A DNA stretch of 64,000 nt, from contig JAOEIQ010000001.1 in NCBI GenBank assembly GCA_026162565.1, forward strand, positions 1 to 64,000, given 5' to 3'. Below the pieces are notes generated by a model that ran no database searches, had not been told where the DNA came from, and saw nothing but the letters and a program-made list of their open reading frames with translations. This stretch comes from Flavobacteriaceae bacterium NBU2973 (GTDB lineage: Bacteria > Bacteroidota > Bacteroidia > Flavobacteriales > Flavobacteriaceae). This document shows, piece after piece, positions 7,221-16,071 of the stretch (its first letter is position 1; the number at the start of each line of letters is the position of its first letter). Position numbers and translations under genes: made by a program.

Positions 7221-10115
7221 ATGTCAGATCAAAAACGCCTTTTCCTAGTAGATGCTTACGCCTTAATTTTTCGTGGTTATTACGCTTTTATAAAAAATCC
7301 AAGAATCAATTCTAAAGGCACAGACACATCAGCCATAATGGGCTTTATGAATTCGCTATTAGATGTTATTAAAAGAGAACGTCCTGACCATTTAGCAGTT
7401 TGTTTTGATAAAGGTGGAAGTTCAGATCGTGTAGAAATGTTTGAAGACTACAAAGCTAATCGCGATGAAACTCCCGAAGCTATAAAAATTGCTGTGCCTT
7501 ATATATATGACATTTTAAAAGCTATGCATATACCAATTATGGTAAAAGAAGGTTATGAAGCAGACGATGTTATTGGAACTCTTTCCAAGCAGGCAGAGAA
7601 AGAAGGTTACAAAACTTTTATGGTAACTCCAGATAAAGATTTTGCACAACTAGTATCTGAAAATATTTTTATGTATCGTCCAGTATTTGGAGGTGGTTAT
7701 GAAACTTGGGGAATTCCAGAAGTACAAAAAAAGTTTGAAGTAACTGATCCTTTACAAGTGATTGACTTTTTAGGAATGATGGGAGACTCAAGTGATAATA
7801 TTCCTGGTTTACCTGGAGTTGGCGAGAAAACAGCAAAAAAGTTTTTAGCAACTTATGGTAGTATGGAAGGATTACTGGCTAATACGCATGAACTAAAAGG
7901 AAAGATGAAAGAAAAAATTGAGGCCAATGCTGAACTCGGTTTACTTTCAAAAAAATTAGCAACTATTATGCTCGATGTTCCTGTAACGTTTGATGCCAAA
8001 GACTTTGAAATGTCCGAGCCTGATATTCCTAAAGTAACTGAAATATTTCAGGAATTAGAGTTTAGACGCTTGATAGACAATTTTAATAAAACTTTTGCTC
8101 CTCAAGAAGAGAGTACTGATGTGACTTCGAGCACTTCGACAGGCTCAGCAACAAACCTCAACCACCAGAATCAATCAACTTCGAGTTCGTCTTCAACTTC
8201 GAGTTCGAGCAAAACGAGTGCAGGGGCAGGCCAGTTTTCTTTGTTTGGTGCTTCGAGTGACCAAAAGAATACAGATCCTGAAATGAATTCAGGATTTACA
8301 AGGCAAACTGCAGAAACAACGTCGCATTTTTATCAAAGTATTGCGCCAGGAATGGCAACAAAACTTTTTGTTAAGAATTTAATGAATCAAACTTCGGTTT
8401 GTTTTGATACAGAAACTACTGGTTTAAATCCGTTAACAGCAGAATTAGTTGGGATTGCTTTTTCTTGGGAAGTTGGTAAAGGTTTTTACTTACCCTTTCC
8501 TGAAAACAGAGAAGAAGCTCAAGAACTCATTGAGCAATTACGTCCGTTTTTTGAAAGTGAGTCGATTCAGAAAATTGGTCAGAATTTAAAATACGATATC
8601 AAGGTATTAGCTAAATATCATGTGACAGTAAAAGGACCATTATTTGATACCATGTTAGCGCATTATCTTATAAATCCTGATATGCGACATAATATGGACG
8701 TGTTATCTGAAACCTATTTAAATTACACACCAATATCTATAGAAACACTTATTGGAAAAAAAGGTAAAAACCAATTGTCAATGCGAGATGTTCCTATCGA
8801 TAAGCAAACTGAATATGCCGTTGAGGATGCAGACATCACGCTTCAATTAAAAGAGCATTTTGAAAAAGAACTTGGCGAAGCCAATACCCAAAAACTATTC
8901 GATGATATAGAAATACCGCTTCTTCGTGTTCTTGCCTCAATGGAATTAGAAGGTATTAATCTGGATTCACAATTTTTAAATTCTCTGTCCAAAGAATTAG
9001 ATTTAGATATTACTACTTTAGAGTCCAAGATATATGACGCTGCTGGTGAAGAATTTAATATTGCTTCACCTAAACAATTAGGCGTTATCCTCTTTGAAAA
9101 AATGAAGCTTGTAGACAAACCTAAAAAAACAAAAACTGGTCAATATTCTACTGCTGAAGATGTCTTGAGTTATTTAGCTAAAGATCATGAAATTATTCAA
9201 AATATTTTAGATTTTAGAGGACTTTCAAAGCTAAAAAGCACATACGTCGATGCATTACCTACTCAAGTTGAAGAAGCAACAGGTCGTGTCCATACTGATT
9301 ACATGCAAACGGTTGCAGCAACTGGTCGTTTAAGTAGTAACAATCCTAATTTACAAAACATCCCAATTCGGACAGAAAGAGGAAGGCAAGTTAGAAAAGC
9401 CTTTGTACCTAGAAATAAGGAGTATACATTATTAGCTGCCGATTATTCTCAAATTGAATTACGAATTATTGCAGCTTTAAGTGATGAAGAGACTATGATT
9501 TCGGCTTTTAAAAATGGAGAAGACATTCATGCTTCAACGGCTTCAAAAGTATTTAATGTGCCTATTTCTGATGTGACTAGAGAACAAAGAAGCAATGCCA
9601 AAACGGTAAATTTTGGAATTATTTATGGTGTATCTGCATTTGGATTAAGTAACCAAACGGATTTATCCAGAACAGAAGCCAAAGAATTAATCGACACCTA
9701 CTATGCAACATACCCAAAACTTCGCAACTTTATTAGTGAACAAGTCGACTTTGCACGAGATAATGGTTATGTGCAAACCGTTTTAGGAAGACGTCGTTAT
9801 TTAAAAGATATTAATTCTCGAAATGCTGTTGTGCGTGGTGCAGCAGAACGAAATGCTGTGAACGCTCCAATTCAAGGAAGTGCTGCTGATATTATTAAAT
9901 TAGCCATGATTAATATTCACCATAAACTTGAAGCAGGAGATTATAAATCTAAAATGCTATTACAAGTGCATGATGAATTAGTGTTTGATGTTTATAAACC
10001 AGAATTAGAGGCTATTAAAACATTGGTTAAAACCGAAATGGAAAATGCTTATAAACTAGAAGTGCCTTTAGATGTAGATTTAGATATTGGCGATAATTGG
10101 TTAGAAGCACATTAA
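7221..10115 (+). CDS. polA: DNA polymerase I
   Basis: This is a 964-residue, three-domain enzyme. Residues 1-290 are the 5'-3' exonuclease (LFLVDAYALIFRGYYAF, YEADDVIGTL). The 3'-5' exonuclease domain keeps its metal-binding FDTETTG near residue 395, so proofreading should be active. The polymerase domain has motif A (ADYSQIELR), the O-helix (RSNAKTVNFGIIYG) and motif C (QVHDELVFDV). Between the two exonuclease domains, residues about 301-345 form a Ser/Thr-rich linker whose DNA contains an interspersed-repeat-like sequence and a 13-base direct repeat. The gene is divergent from iaaA. The start MSDQKRLFLVDAYA fits the family. Confidence 0.96.
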   Translation: MSDQKRLFLVDAYALIFRGYYAFIKNPRINSKGTDTSAIMGFMNSLLDVIKRERPDHLAVCFDKGGSSDRVEMFEDYKANRDETPEAIKIAVPYIYDILKAMHIPIMVKEGYEADDVIGTLSKQAEKEGYKTFMVTPDKDFAQLVSENIFMYRPVFGGGYETWGIPEVQKKFEVTDPLQVIDFLGMMGDSSDNIPGLPGVGEKTAKKFLATYGSMEGLLANTHELKGKMKEKIEANAELGLLSKKLATIMLDVPVTFDAKDFEMSEPDIPKVTEIFQELEFRRLIDNFNKTFAPQEESTDVTSSTSTGSATNLNHQNQSTSSSSSTSSSSKTSAGAGQFSLFGASSDQKNTDPEMNSGFTRQTAETTSHFYQSIAPGMATKLFVKNLMNQTSVCFDTETTGLNPLTAELVGIAFSWEVGKGFYLPFPENREEAQELIEQLRPFFESESIQKIGQNLKYDIKVLAKYHVTVKGPLFDTMLAHYLINPDMRHNMDVLSETYLNYTPISIETLIGKKGKNQLSMRDVPIDKQTEYAVEDADITLQLKEHFEKELGEANTQKLFDDIEIPLLRVLASMELEGINLDSQFLNSLSKELDLDITTLESKIYDAAGEEFNIASPKQLGVILFEKMKLVDKPKKTKTGQYSTAEDVLSYLAKDHEIIQNILDFRGLSKLKSTYVDALPTQVEEATGRVHTDYMQTVAATGRLSSNNPNLQNIPIRTERGRQVRKAFVPRNKEYTLLAADYSQIELRIIAALSDEETMISAFKNGEDIHASTASKVFNVPISDVTREQRSNAKTVNFGIIYGVSAFGLSNQTDLSRTEAKELIDTYYATYPKLRNFISEQVDFARDNGYVQTVLGRRRYLKDINSRNAVVRGAAERNAVNAPIQGSAADIIKLAMINIHHKLEAGDYKSKMLLQVHDELVFDVYKPELEAIKTLVKTEMENAYKLEVPLDVDLDIGDNWLEAH
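8121..8207. repeat. Repeat-derived low-complexity insert within polA
   Basis: ACTTCGAGCACTTCGACAGG starts at 8124 and is followed by CTCAGC, resembling the interspersed TTCGACAGGCTCAG repeat family. AACTTCGAGTTCG then occurs twice (8177-8189 and 8195-8207) with a period of 18 bases. The reading frame stays open and encodes the Ser/Thr linker. Confidence 0.6.
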
Positions 10116-10180
10116 TAGTCTTCTTATACTACTTTTTCTGTATGTTAAAGAAATTCAGCTTACACTCTTAATCAAATTAT

Positions 10181-10188
10181 TACATTTG
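10181..10188 (+). promoter_or_regulatory. Candidate -7 element for the ATP-grasp gene (TACATTTG)
   Basis: TACATTTG matches TAnnTTTG and lies 20 bases before the ATG at 10208. No matching -33 TTTG was found. Confidence 0.35.
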
Positions 10189-10207
10189 AGACTATTAAGA
10201 GTTTAAA

Positions 10208-11269
10208 ATGAAAAGGCAGCTAAAACGACTCAACTATTTTTTAAAGGATTCTAATAAGAAACCTGTTGTTTCTATTATTAAAGATGTTTTTAGTTTATGG
10301 TATTTAAAAAGAGAATTTCCGTTTCATTACTTTGGTCGTTTTCTATATAGAAAAGGTGCTCCAGACCCCAAAAATTTTATGACTCAAAAGCAGTATAGAA
10401 AACTGATTGATCATATTATAGAAGTTCATGAGGCTAATCCTGAAACCTCCAAAATTTTAGATAATAAATTACTGTTTTACAAGCATTGTAAAAGTATCAA
10501 CTTACCAACTCCAGAAATAGTAGGTTATTCTAATGATGGTGTTTATCATTTTCAAAATCAAGCAAACTCGATTAAATCAACTAATGAATTTAAACTATTC
10601 ATTACTTATATTTTTCAAAACACCAATCTAAAAAAACTATGCTTTAAACCAACCAATAACAAAGCAGGTTATGGTGTTATGATTTTAAATCAAGACGAAT
10701 TTTTAGAAAACGTAAACACTATTTGGGAAACAGTAAAAAATCAAGATTATATTTTTCAGGAAGTCATTATTCAACATCCTGAAATAAACAACATTTATCC
10801 AAAAAGTATAAATACCATTAGGATTGAAGCTTATAAAGACTCAAAAGGGAATAATCATACTCTTGGAACATTAATGCGATTTGGGTCTCAAGGAAGCCAA
10901 GTAGATAATATCAGTCAAGGTGGTTTTTTTGTTGATATAAATAGTGATACAGGAACCCTCTTTAAACATGGTAGAACAAACCTTATACACCAAGGAAAGT
11001 TACTCCCAACGCATCCTGATACTGGTTTTGTTTTTGAAGGTTTTAAAATTCCTTTTTTTGAAGACTCTTTAAAATTGGCAGAAGAAGCCGCAAAAAAAAC
11101 TTCTGGATATGTTTTTGCTTGGGATATAGTAATCACTCCGAATGGCCCAACATTATTAGAAGGTAATAACTACCCAAGTTTTACAACTGGAGAATTAAGT
11201 TATGGAGGTTACAAAAACAAAGAAGCTTTTAAAGAAATTTTTCAAGCTGCTAACATTAAATACTTATAG
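10208..11269 (+). CDS. ATP-grasp protein of the sugar-transfer-associated type
   Basis: This 353-residue cytoplasmic protein has an ATP-grasp fold. CFKPTNNKAGYGV is the nucleotide-binding loop region, followed by IFQEVIIQH, and the end of the domain reads AWDIVITPNGPTLLEGNNYPS, with the Asp/Glu/Asn metal ligands. The overall layout resembles the ATPgrasp_ST (sugar-transfer-associated) family, which is related to alpha-L-glutamate ligases; the substrate is unknown. It follows polA by 92 bases on the same strand but probably has its own promoter. Its end overlaps the convergent DUF5916 gene by 6 bases. There is no glycan or polymer gene beside it to indicate a pathway. Confidence 0.75.
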   Translation: MKRQLKRLNYFLKDSNKKPVVSIIKDVFSLWYLKREFPFHYFGRFLYRKGAPDPKNFMTQKQYRKLIDHIIEVHEANPETSKILDNKLLFYKHCKSINLPTPEIVGYSNDGVYHFQNQANSIKSTNEFKLFITYIFQNTNLKKLCFKPTNNKAGYGVMILNQDEFLENVNTIWETVKNQDYIFQEVIIQHPEINNIYPKSINTIRIEAYKDSKGNNHTLGTLMRFGSQGSQVDNISQGGFFVDINSDTGTLFKHGRTNLIHQGKLLPTHPDTGFVFEGFKIPFFEDSLKLAEEAAKKTSGYVFAWDIVITPNGPTLLEGNNYPSFTTGELSYGGYKNKEAFKEIFQAANIKYL

Positions 11270-13927
11270 CACAAATCTGTAAGTTGCCTTAATTAAAAAT
11301 GTGTTTTCAGGTTTTTGATTAAAAATCTGATCATTCGCAATTCCATTAAAACTATCATTTACGTCACCAAAACCGGTTATACCTTGAGACCAAACTAAAA
11401 ATATTTCAGATCCAGGAATGTATTCCCATCTTGCAACTAAATTTGATCGAAACTGTACGAAAGCAAAATCCGGATTACCAAAGGCATAATCTACAGTTCC
11501 GTTAACATCTTCATCCACTCTATAAACACCATCCTGAAAAGAAATCTGATTACCATTATACCTTGTAATACGATCATTCAAATCTTCAGCTGATGCATTA
11601 TTTACATAATTAAAATCAGAAAAATTTGCTTTAAAAATAAATGGCTGCCCATAATATTGAATCGTTAAATTTGGATTGATATTGTAGTTTACTCTTAAAG
11701 TAGCACTAAAACTTTCATTATCAATAGCTCCCAAAATATACCGTTTAGAGTCTCCAAAATCTAATTGGTCAACATATTGAGTTTTACTAGGGTTTTGCTC
11801 ATACTGTAGGTTTAATGACATACTTAATGAGTTAATAGGTTGGTAACGAAAACGCAACTCATAACGTTTTAATGAAAAATTATCTTGTTTTGCTCTAGAA
11901 TCTACATAACCCACAGTAGTGCTTAAACGCTTACGCTGATCTGTACCAACAAATAGATAGCCAAAATTCTCTTCATTATAGCGCCATCTTGGTCCACCTC
12001 TTAAAAACGTATTAACAAATATTCTTGGTTTATGTGCAGCACCAAAGTCTGCAAACCAATTATTAGTAAAGTTTACAAATCCTCCAATCTCATATTGAAT
12101 TCTATTATAATTTCCTTCAAAATCATAGGCAGTAGATAATTCAAAACCTAGATTAGCTCGTCTGAACCAGCTTGTTGGCTTATTAAAGAGTCGTCTAACA
12201 TTAGCATATTGTCTAATATCATCTGCTTGACGCAAGAAGCCAATATCGTTCAATTCTAATTCTGGAGATTTCCAATTACCTCCAAAATTATAACGCCAAT
12301 CTCCACCTCCACCTTTTCCAATTTCAAAGTTTCCTCCAGTTCCTGTTAAAGATGTTCTATTTGGATCTACATCTACATGACTAGCATCTTCACGTTGAAA
12401 TAAATGTGTTAGAGAACGTTGTGTAATTTCTATAGCTTCTTTAGTTCCCGTAACATGACTAAAAGACATGGCTCCTTGAATATAGTAGGTTCTATTTTTC
12501 CAATTGTGTCTAAAATCTAATCCTCCTGAATAAGCACTCTTTCTTAAAAAGTCTACATTATCTTCAATTTTTCTATTAGTAGCAGTAAAAATTCCACCAA
12601 TATAGGAGTTTCGATCATTAAAATCTTTCTGTGCTCTTGTAACAAGATAGTTAGTAAATGGTTCAACTAATTCCTCTCTTTCATTTCCAACTTCTGGTAA
12701 CGAATTAATAACTTCATCTCTTTCGTCTAATTTAACCTCTGCAAACTCTTTTGCAGTAACACTTTCTAAAACACCTATTGCCCAACCATTTTTAGTTTTA
12801 CCACTAAATTTAGCTGCTCCTAAAATGGTTGAAAAATTTGGAATATCTTCATATTCGCCTAAATCTCTGTCCGCACTAGTAAACCCTTGAGGTGTTCTAC
12901 CAATTCGTCTAGAAAAAAACAAATTGTCAGCTCCACCACCAATTCTAAAATCAAATACATTTTTATTTTCTACAAAAAATGGGCGACGTTCTTGAAAGAA
13001 AATCTCAAAACCATCTAATGCAATAGCTCCAGGATCTGCATCAACCTGACCAAAATCTGGGTTAATTGTTAAGTCTACCGTTAAGTCGTTGGTAATTCCA
13101 ATTTTAGCATCTAAACCTCCTGTTATTTTTGAATCACTTCCATCTCTAAAGGGATTTCCTGCTTGAGCTTCATAAGTATCTAATTGTACAACTGTATAAG
13201 GTTGAATCTCTAATTGTTTTTGTGGTTTTAAACCTATCAATCCCTTTAGTTCCCCAAACTCACTAACCCAACCAGGAGGATTAGCTTCTAATGGCTGCCA
13301 TGTAGAGCGTTCCTCATTATTAAAATAACGTCTGGTAGACTGTAAACCCCAAGTTTGTTCTTGTTCATTCCCAAATCGTAATTGACTTAAAGGAATACGT
13401 ATTTCAGCTGTCCAGCCTTCATCATCTATCTGCACATCTGTATACCATATAGGATTCCAACTATCATCAAAATTACCATTATCTGAAACAAACTCATCAC
13501 CTTTTACTCCTGATGCTGAAATAGTAAAAGAGAAAGCTGATCTATCATCATTATAACTATCTAGATTAATTTCTACCCAATCGCCAGGAAAATCATCACG
13601 CCTTCCCATTCGTTTTTCTATAGTAGATGGGTCAGCTTGATAGCATCTAAAAGCTACATATAAATTTTTAGCATCATAAATTATTTTCATTTTGGTTTGC
13701 TCGGTTGGCGGTGTACCAACATCAGGTTCAAACTCTGTATAATCAGTTGTCCATTCAACTACATCCCAAGCAGGATCATTAATCTCTCCATCTATTGTTG
13801 GAGCTTGATCTTGATCAATTGATTGAGTAGTATAAGTTCTTTTAGGAATCGTTTCTTGAGTTTGCGCAATAGAGAAAATAGCAAACAAACAGAAGCACAG
13901 AAGTGCAATTGATTGATTAGTTTTCAT
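11264..13927 (-). CDS. DUF5916 outer-membrane protein with N-terminal carbohydrate-binding-like domain
   Basis: This 887-residue protein has a signal peptide cut near residue 21 (CLFAIFSIAQTQ). Residues about 35-225 form a family 9 carbohydrate-binding-like domain (IDGEINDPAWDVVEW, NLYVAFRCYQ). The rest matches DUF5916, with the characteristic stretch NPDFGQVDADPGAIALDGFEIFF given here in two parts: NPDFGQVDADPG and FEIFFQERRPFFVEN. Alternating aromatic strands up to a terminal KATYRFVL suggest an outer-membrane beta-barrel. The family is very common in Bacteroidota and its substrate is unknown. It stands alone, divergent from rplM across a 245-base region. Confidence 0.82.
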   Translation of the reverse strand: MKTNQSIALLCFCLFAIFSIAQTQETIPKRTYTTQSIDQDQAPTIDGEINDPAWDVVEWTTDYTEFEPDVGTPPTEQTKMKIIYDAKNLYVAFRCYQADPSTIEKRMGRRDDFPGDWVEINLDSYNDDRSAFSFTISASGVKGDEFVSDNGNFDDSWNPIWYTDVQIDDEGWTAEIRIPLSQLRFGNEQEQTWGLQSTRRYFNNEERSTWQPLEANPPGWVSEFGELKGLIGLKPQKQLEIQPYTVVQLDTYEAQAGNPFRDGSDSKITGGLDAKIGITNDLTVDLTINPDFGQVDADPGAIALDGFEIFFQERRPFFVENKNVFDFRIGGGADNLFFSRRIGRTPQGFTSADRDLGEYEDIPNFSTILGAAKFSGKTKNGWAIGVLESVTAKEFAEVKLDERDEVINSLPEVGNEREELVEPFTNYLVTRAQKDFNDRNSYIGGIFTATNRKIEDNVDFLRKSAYSGGLDFRHNWKNRTYYIQGAMSFSHVTGTKEAIEITQRSLTHLFQREDASHVDVDPNRTSLTGTGGNFEIGKGGGGDWRYNFGGNWKSPELELNDIGFLRQADDIRQYANVRRLFNKPTSWFRRANLGFELSTAYDFEGNYNRIQYEIGGFVNFTNNWFADFGAAHKPRIFVNTFLRGGPRWRYNEENFGYLFVGTDQRKRLSTTVGYVDSRAKQDNFSLKRYELRFRYQPINSLSMSLNLQYEQNPSKTQYVDQLDFGDSKRYILGAIDNESFSATLRVNYNINPNLTIQYYGQPFIFKANFSDFNYVNNASAEDLNDRITRYNGNQISFQDGVYRVDEDVNGTVDYAFGNPDFAFVQFRSNLVARWEYIPGSEIFLVWSQGITGFGDVNDSFNGIANDQIFNQKPENTFLIKATYRFVL

Positions 13928-14074
13928 TTTTTTGATTGAATTAGCACTCTAAAGACGTCAATTTACATTGACTGTTACACTTTATTGCAGTATTTAATAA
14001 AAGATTAACTCATTACATAAGTTTCATCAATAAAACTACTTGATTTTGAGTGCAGAAAATAATCTGTTTTAGGG

Positions 14075-14105
14075 TTTGTTAATCAAATATATAATCGTAA
14101 ATTTG
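14075..14105 (+). promoter_or_regulatory. Promoter of the rplM-rpsI operon
   Basis: TTTG at 14075-14078 and TAAATTTG at 14098-14105 are separated by exactly 19 bases, matching the Bacteroidota primary sigma-factor consensus. This is the clearest promoter in the window. Confidence 0.78.
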
Positions 14106-14134
14106 CAAACTCTTTTAAAAAGAGGAAATGTTTA

Positions 14135-14156
14135 ACCTGCCTGTCGGCAGACAGGT
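14135..14156. repeat. Palindromic repeat in the rplM leader
   Basis: ACCTGCCTGTCGGCAGACAG occupies 14135-14154, and GT follows. It can fold in two mutually exclusive ways: CTGCC/GGCAG around TGTC, or CCTGTC/GACAGG around GGCA. I recognise the sequence type as an interspersed repeat of Bacteroidota genomes. It sits between the promoter and the start codon. Confidence 0.65.
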
Positions 14157-14172
14157 AATAAATAATTACAGT

Positions 14173-14628
14173 GTGGACACATTAAGCTACAAAACGATTT
14201 CAGCAAACAAAGCTACTGTTAATAAAGAGTGGGTTTTAGTTGATGCTGAAGGACAGACTTTAGGTCGTTTAGCTTCAAAAGTTGCTAAACTTTTAAGAGG
14301 TAAGCACAAGCCTAACTTTACACCACACGTTGATTGTGGAGATAACGTAATTGTTATCAACACAGAAAAAATCAACTTATCAGGTAACAAATGGAATGAC
14401 AAAACTTACGTTCGTCATACAGGTTATCCAGGTGGTCAACGTACTTTATCTGCTACTGAAATGTTTGGAAAAGATCCAGCAAGATTAGTAGAGAAGTCTG
14501 TTAAAGGAATGCTCCCTAAAAATAAATTAGGTGCAGACTTATTCCGAAATCTAACTGTTGTTGTTGGTAGTGAGCACAAACACGAAGCTCAAAAACCAAA
14601 AACAATTAATTTAAACGAATTTAAATAA
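14173..14628 (+). CDS. rplM: 50S ribosomal protein L13
   Basis: This is a 151-residue ribosomal protein. The start is taken as GTG at 14173, giving (M)DTLSYKTISANKATV, the normal flavobacterial L13 N-terminus and length. The upstream ATG at 14128 would add 15 residues that are only a translation of the palindromic repeat. Family motifs are VDAEGQTLGRLAS, KHKPNFTPHVDCGD and YVRHTGYPGG. The stop codon shares one base with the start of rpsI, so the two are translationally coupled, as in most bacteria. Confidence 0.95.
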   Translation: MDTLSYKTISANKATVNKEWVLVDAEGQTLGRLASKVAKLLRGKHKPNFTPHVDCGDNVIVINTEKINLSGNKWNDKTYVRHTGYPGGQRTLSATEMFGKDPARLVEKSVKGMLPKNKLGADLFRNLTVVVGSEHKHEAQKPKTINLNEFK

Positions 14629-15014
14629 TGGAAGTAATTCACAAAATCGGCCGTAGAAAAACGGCTGTTGCACGTGTTTATGTTGCCAAAGGAAAAGGTA
14701 ACATAACAGTTAACAAAAAGGACATGGCTACGTATTTCCCTACTGCTACTTTACAGTACAAGGTAAATCAACCATTAGTTATGACCAACAATGATGGCAA
14801 CTTTGATATTACTGTAAACGTTTATGGAGGTGGTATTACAGGCCAAGCCGAAGCTATACGTTTAGCATTATCTCGTGCAATGTGCGAAGTTGATGCTGAA
14901 AACAGAGGTATCTTAAAGCCAGAAGGATTATTAACAAGAGATCCTAGAATGGTAGAGCGTAAAAAATTCGGTCAGAAGAAAGCGCGTAAGAAATTTCAAT
15001 TCTCTAAACGTTAA
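14628..15014 (+). CDS. rpsI: 30S ribosomal protein S9
   Basis: This 128-residue protein is of standard length for S9. It opens with IGRRKTAVARVYV, has GGGITGQAEAIRLALSRA, and ends with the basic KKARKKFQFSKR tail that reaches the ribosomal P site. It starts on the last base of the rplM stop codon. A hairpin begins at its own stop codon (15014), followed by a 210-base leader in front of rpsB. Confidence 0.97.
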   Translation: MEVIHKIGRRKTAVARVYVAKGKGNITVNKKDMATYFPTATLQYKVNQPLVMTNNDGNFDITVNVYGGGITGQAEAIRLALSRAMCEVDAENRGILKPEGLLTRDPRMVERKKFGQKKARKKFQFSKR

Positions 15015-15138
15015 TACTGAACTTGTTTCAGTATCTGTTTATCAGTTACTGCCAACAAATTCAAATATAAACTTAAATGAAGCTGAAAAAATTTCAGCTT
15101 AAAAACCAGTTATTGTTGCTCATGACGGTAAAACGTCA
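15014..15138 (+). promoter_or_regulatory. Three consecutive hairpins between rpsI and rpsB (candidate S2 leader)
   Basis: Three perfect stems occur in a row: ATACTGAA/TTCAGTAT (15014-15034), AAGCTGAAA/TTTCAGCTT (15080-15100) and TGACG/CGTCA (15123-15138). None is followed by a T-run, so they are not plain terminators. A role as an autoregulatory leader of rpsB-tsf is possible. Confidence 0.45.
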
Positions 15139-15224
15139 GAGTTTAGTTTAGCATCTAAATAGTTAAGGCCTTATAAAAGCCACTTAATTATTGCTAATTC
15201 AACAGAACGTAAACTATTACAAAA

Positions 15225-15986
15225 ATGGCAAAAACAGAAGTAAAAGACTTACTAGACGCAGGTGTACACTTCGGACACTTGACAAGAAAATGGGATCCAA
15301 ACATGGCTCCTTACATTTATATGGAGCGTAATGGCATCCATATTATCAACCTCTACAAAACAGCTGCAAAATTAGAAGAAGCTTCTAAAGCTTTAGCTAA
15401 AATTGCTGCTTCAGGTAGAAAAATTTTATTTGTTGCTACTAAAAAGCAAGCAAAAGATATCGTTTCTGAAAAAGCAGGAAATGTAAACATGCCTTACATC
15501 ACAGAAAGATGGCCAGGTGGAATGTTAACGAACTTTGTTACTATTAGAAAAGCTGTTAAAAAAATGGCTACTATCGATAGAATGAAGAAAGATGGTACAT
15601 TTAACACCTTATCTAAAAAAGAGCGTTTACAAGTAGATCGTTTAAGAGCTAAATTAGAAAAGAATTTAGGTTCTATAAGTGACATGACACGTTTACCTGG
15701 TGCTTTATTTGTTGTTGATATTAAGCGTGAGCATATCGCAATTAAAGAGGCTCAAAAGTTAAACATTCCGATCTTTGCTATGGTAGATACGAACTCTGAT
15801 CCACGTCAAGTTGATTATGTGATTCCTGCAAACGATGATGCATCAAAGTCTATTGATAAAGTATTATCGCATGTAGCTGATGCTATTGCTGGTGGTTTAA
15901 CAGAGCGTAAAGCTACTAAAGATGCACCAAAGGCAAAAGCTAAAAAAGGGACATCTCCAGTTGATGGAAGTAACGAAGAAGAATAA
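15225..15986 (+). CDS. rpsB: 30S ribosomal protein S2
   Basis: This 253-residue protein is typical S2: [19 protein letters not shown] near the N-terminus, [10 protein letters not shown] in the middle and [20 protein letters not shown] near the end. The C-terminal tail is lysine/alanine-rich and acidic at the very end. The gene lies 210 bases after rpsI and 85 bases before tsf on the same strand, the usual rpsB-tsf order. The intervening leader contains three stem-loops. Confidence 0.97.
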   Translation: MAKTEVKDLLDAGVHFGHLTRKWDPNMAPYIYMERNGIHIINLYKTAAKLEEASKALAKIAASGRKILFVATKKQAKDIVSEKAGNVNMPYITERWPGGMLTNFVTIRKAVKKMATIDRMKKDGTFNTLSKKERLQVDRLRAKLEKNLGSISDMTRLPGALFVVDIKREHIAIKEAQKLNIPIFAMVDTNSDPRQVDYVIPANDDASKSIDKVLSHVADAIAGGLTERKATKDAPKAKAKKGTSPVDGSNEEE

Positions 15987-16071
15987 ATTATAACACACAC
16001 TATTTAAAAGTCGTTTAGTTTATTCTTTATTAGAACAACAAATTAAACGACTTTTTTAAATTTTTAATATT

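Noticed and set aside
8177-8207. Short direct repeats in polA as a CRISPR-like array
   Set aside because: There are only two 13-base units with a 5-base gap, inside an open reading frame.
14128-14172. Fifteen-residue N-terminal extension of L13
   Set aside because: The residues are a translation of a palindromic repeat; GTG at 14173 gives the normal length and N-terminus.
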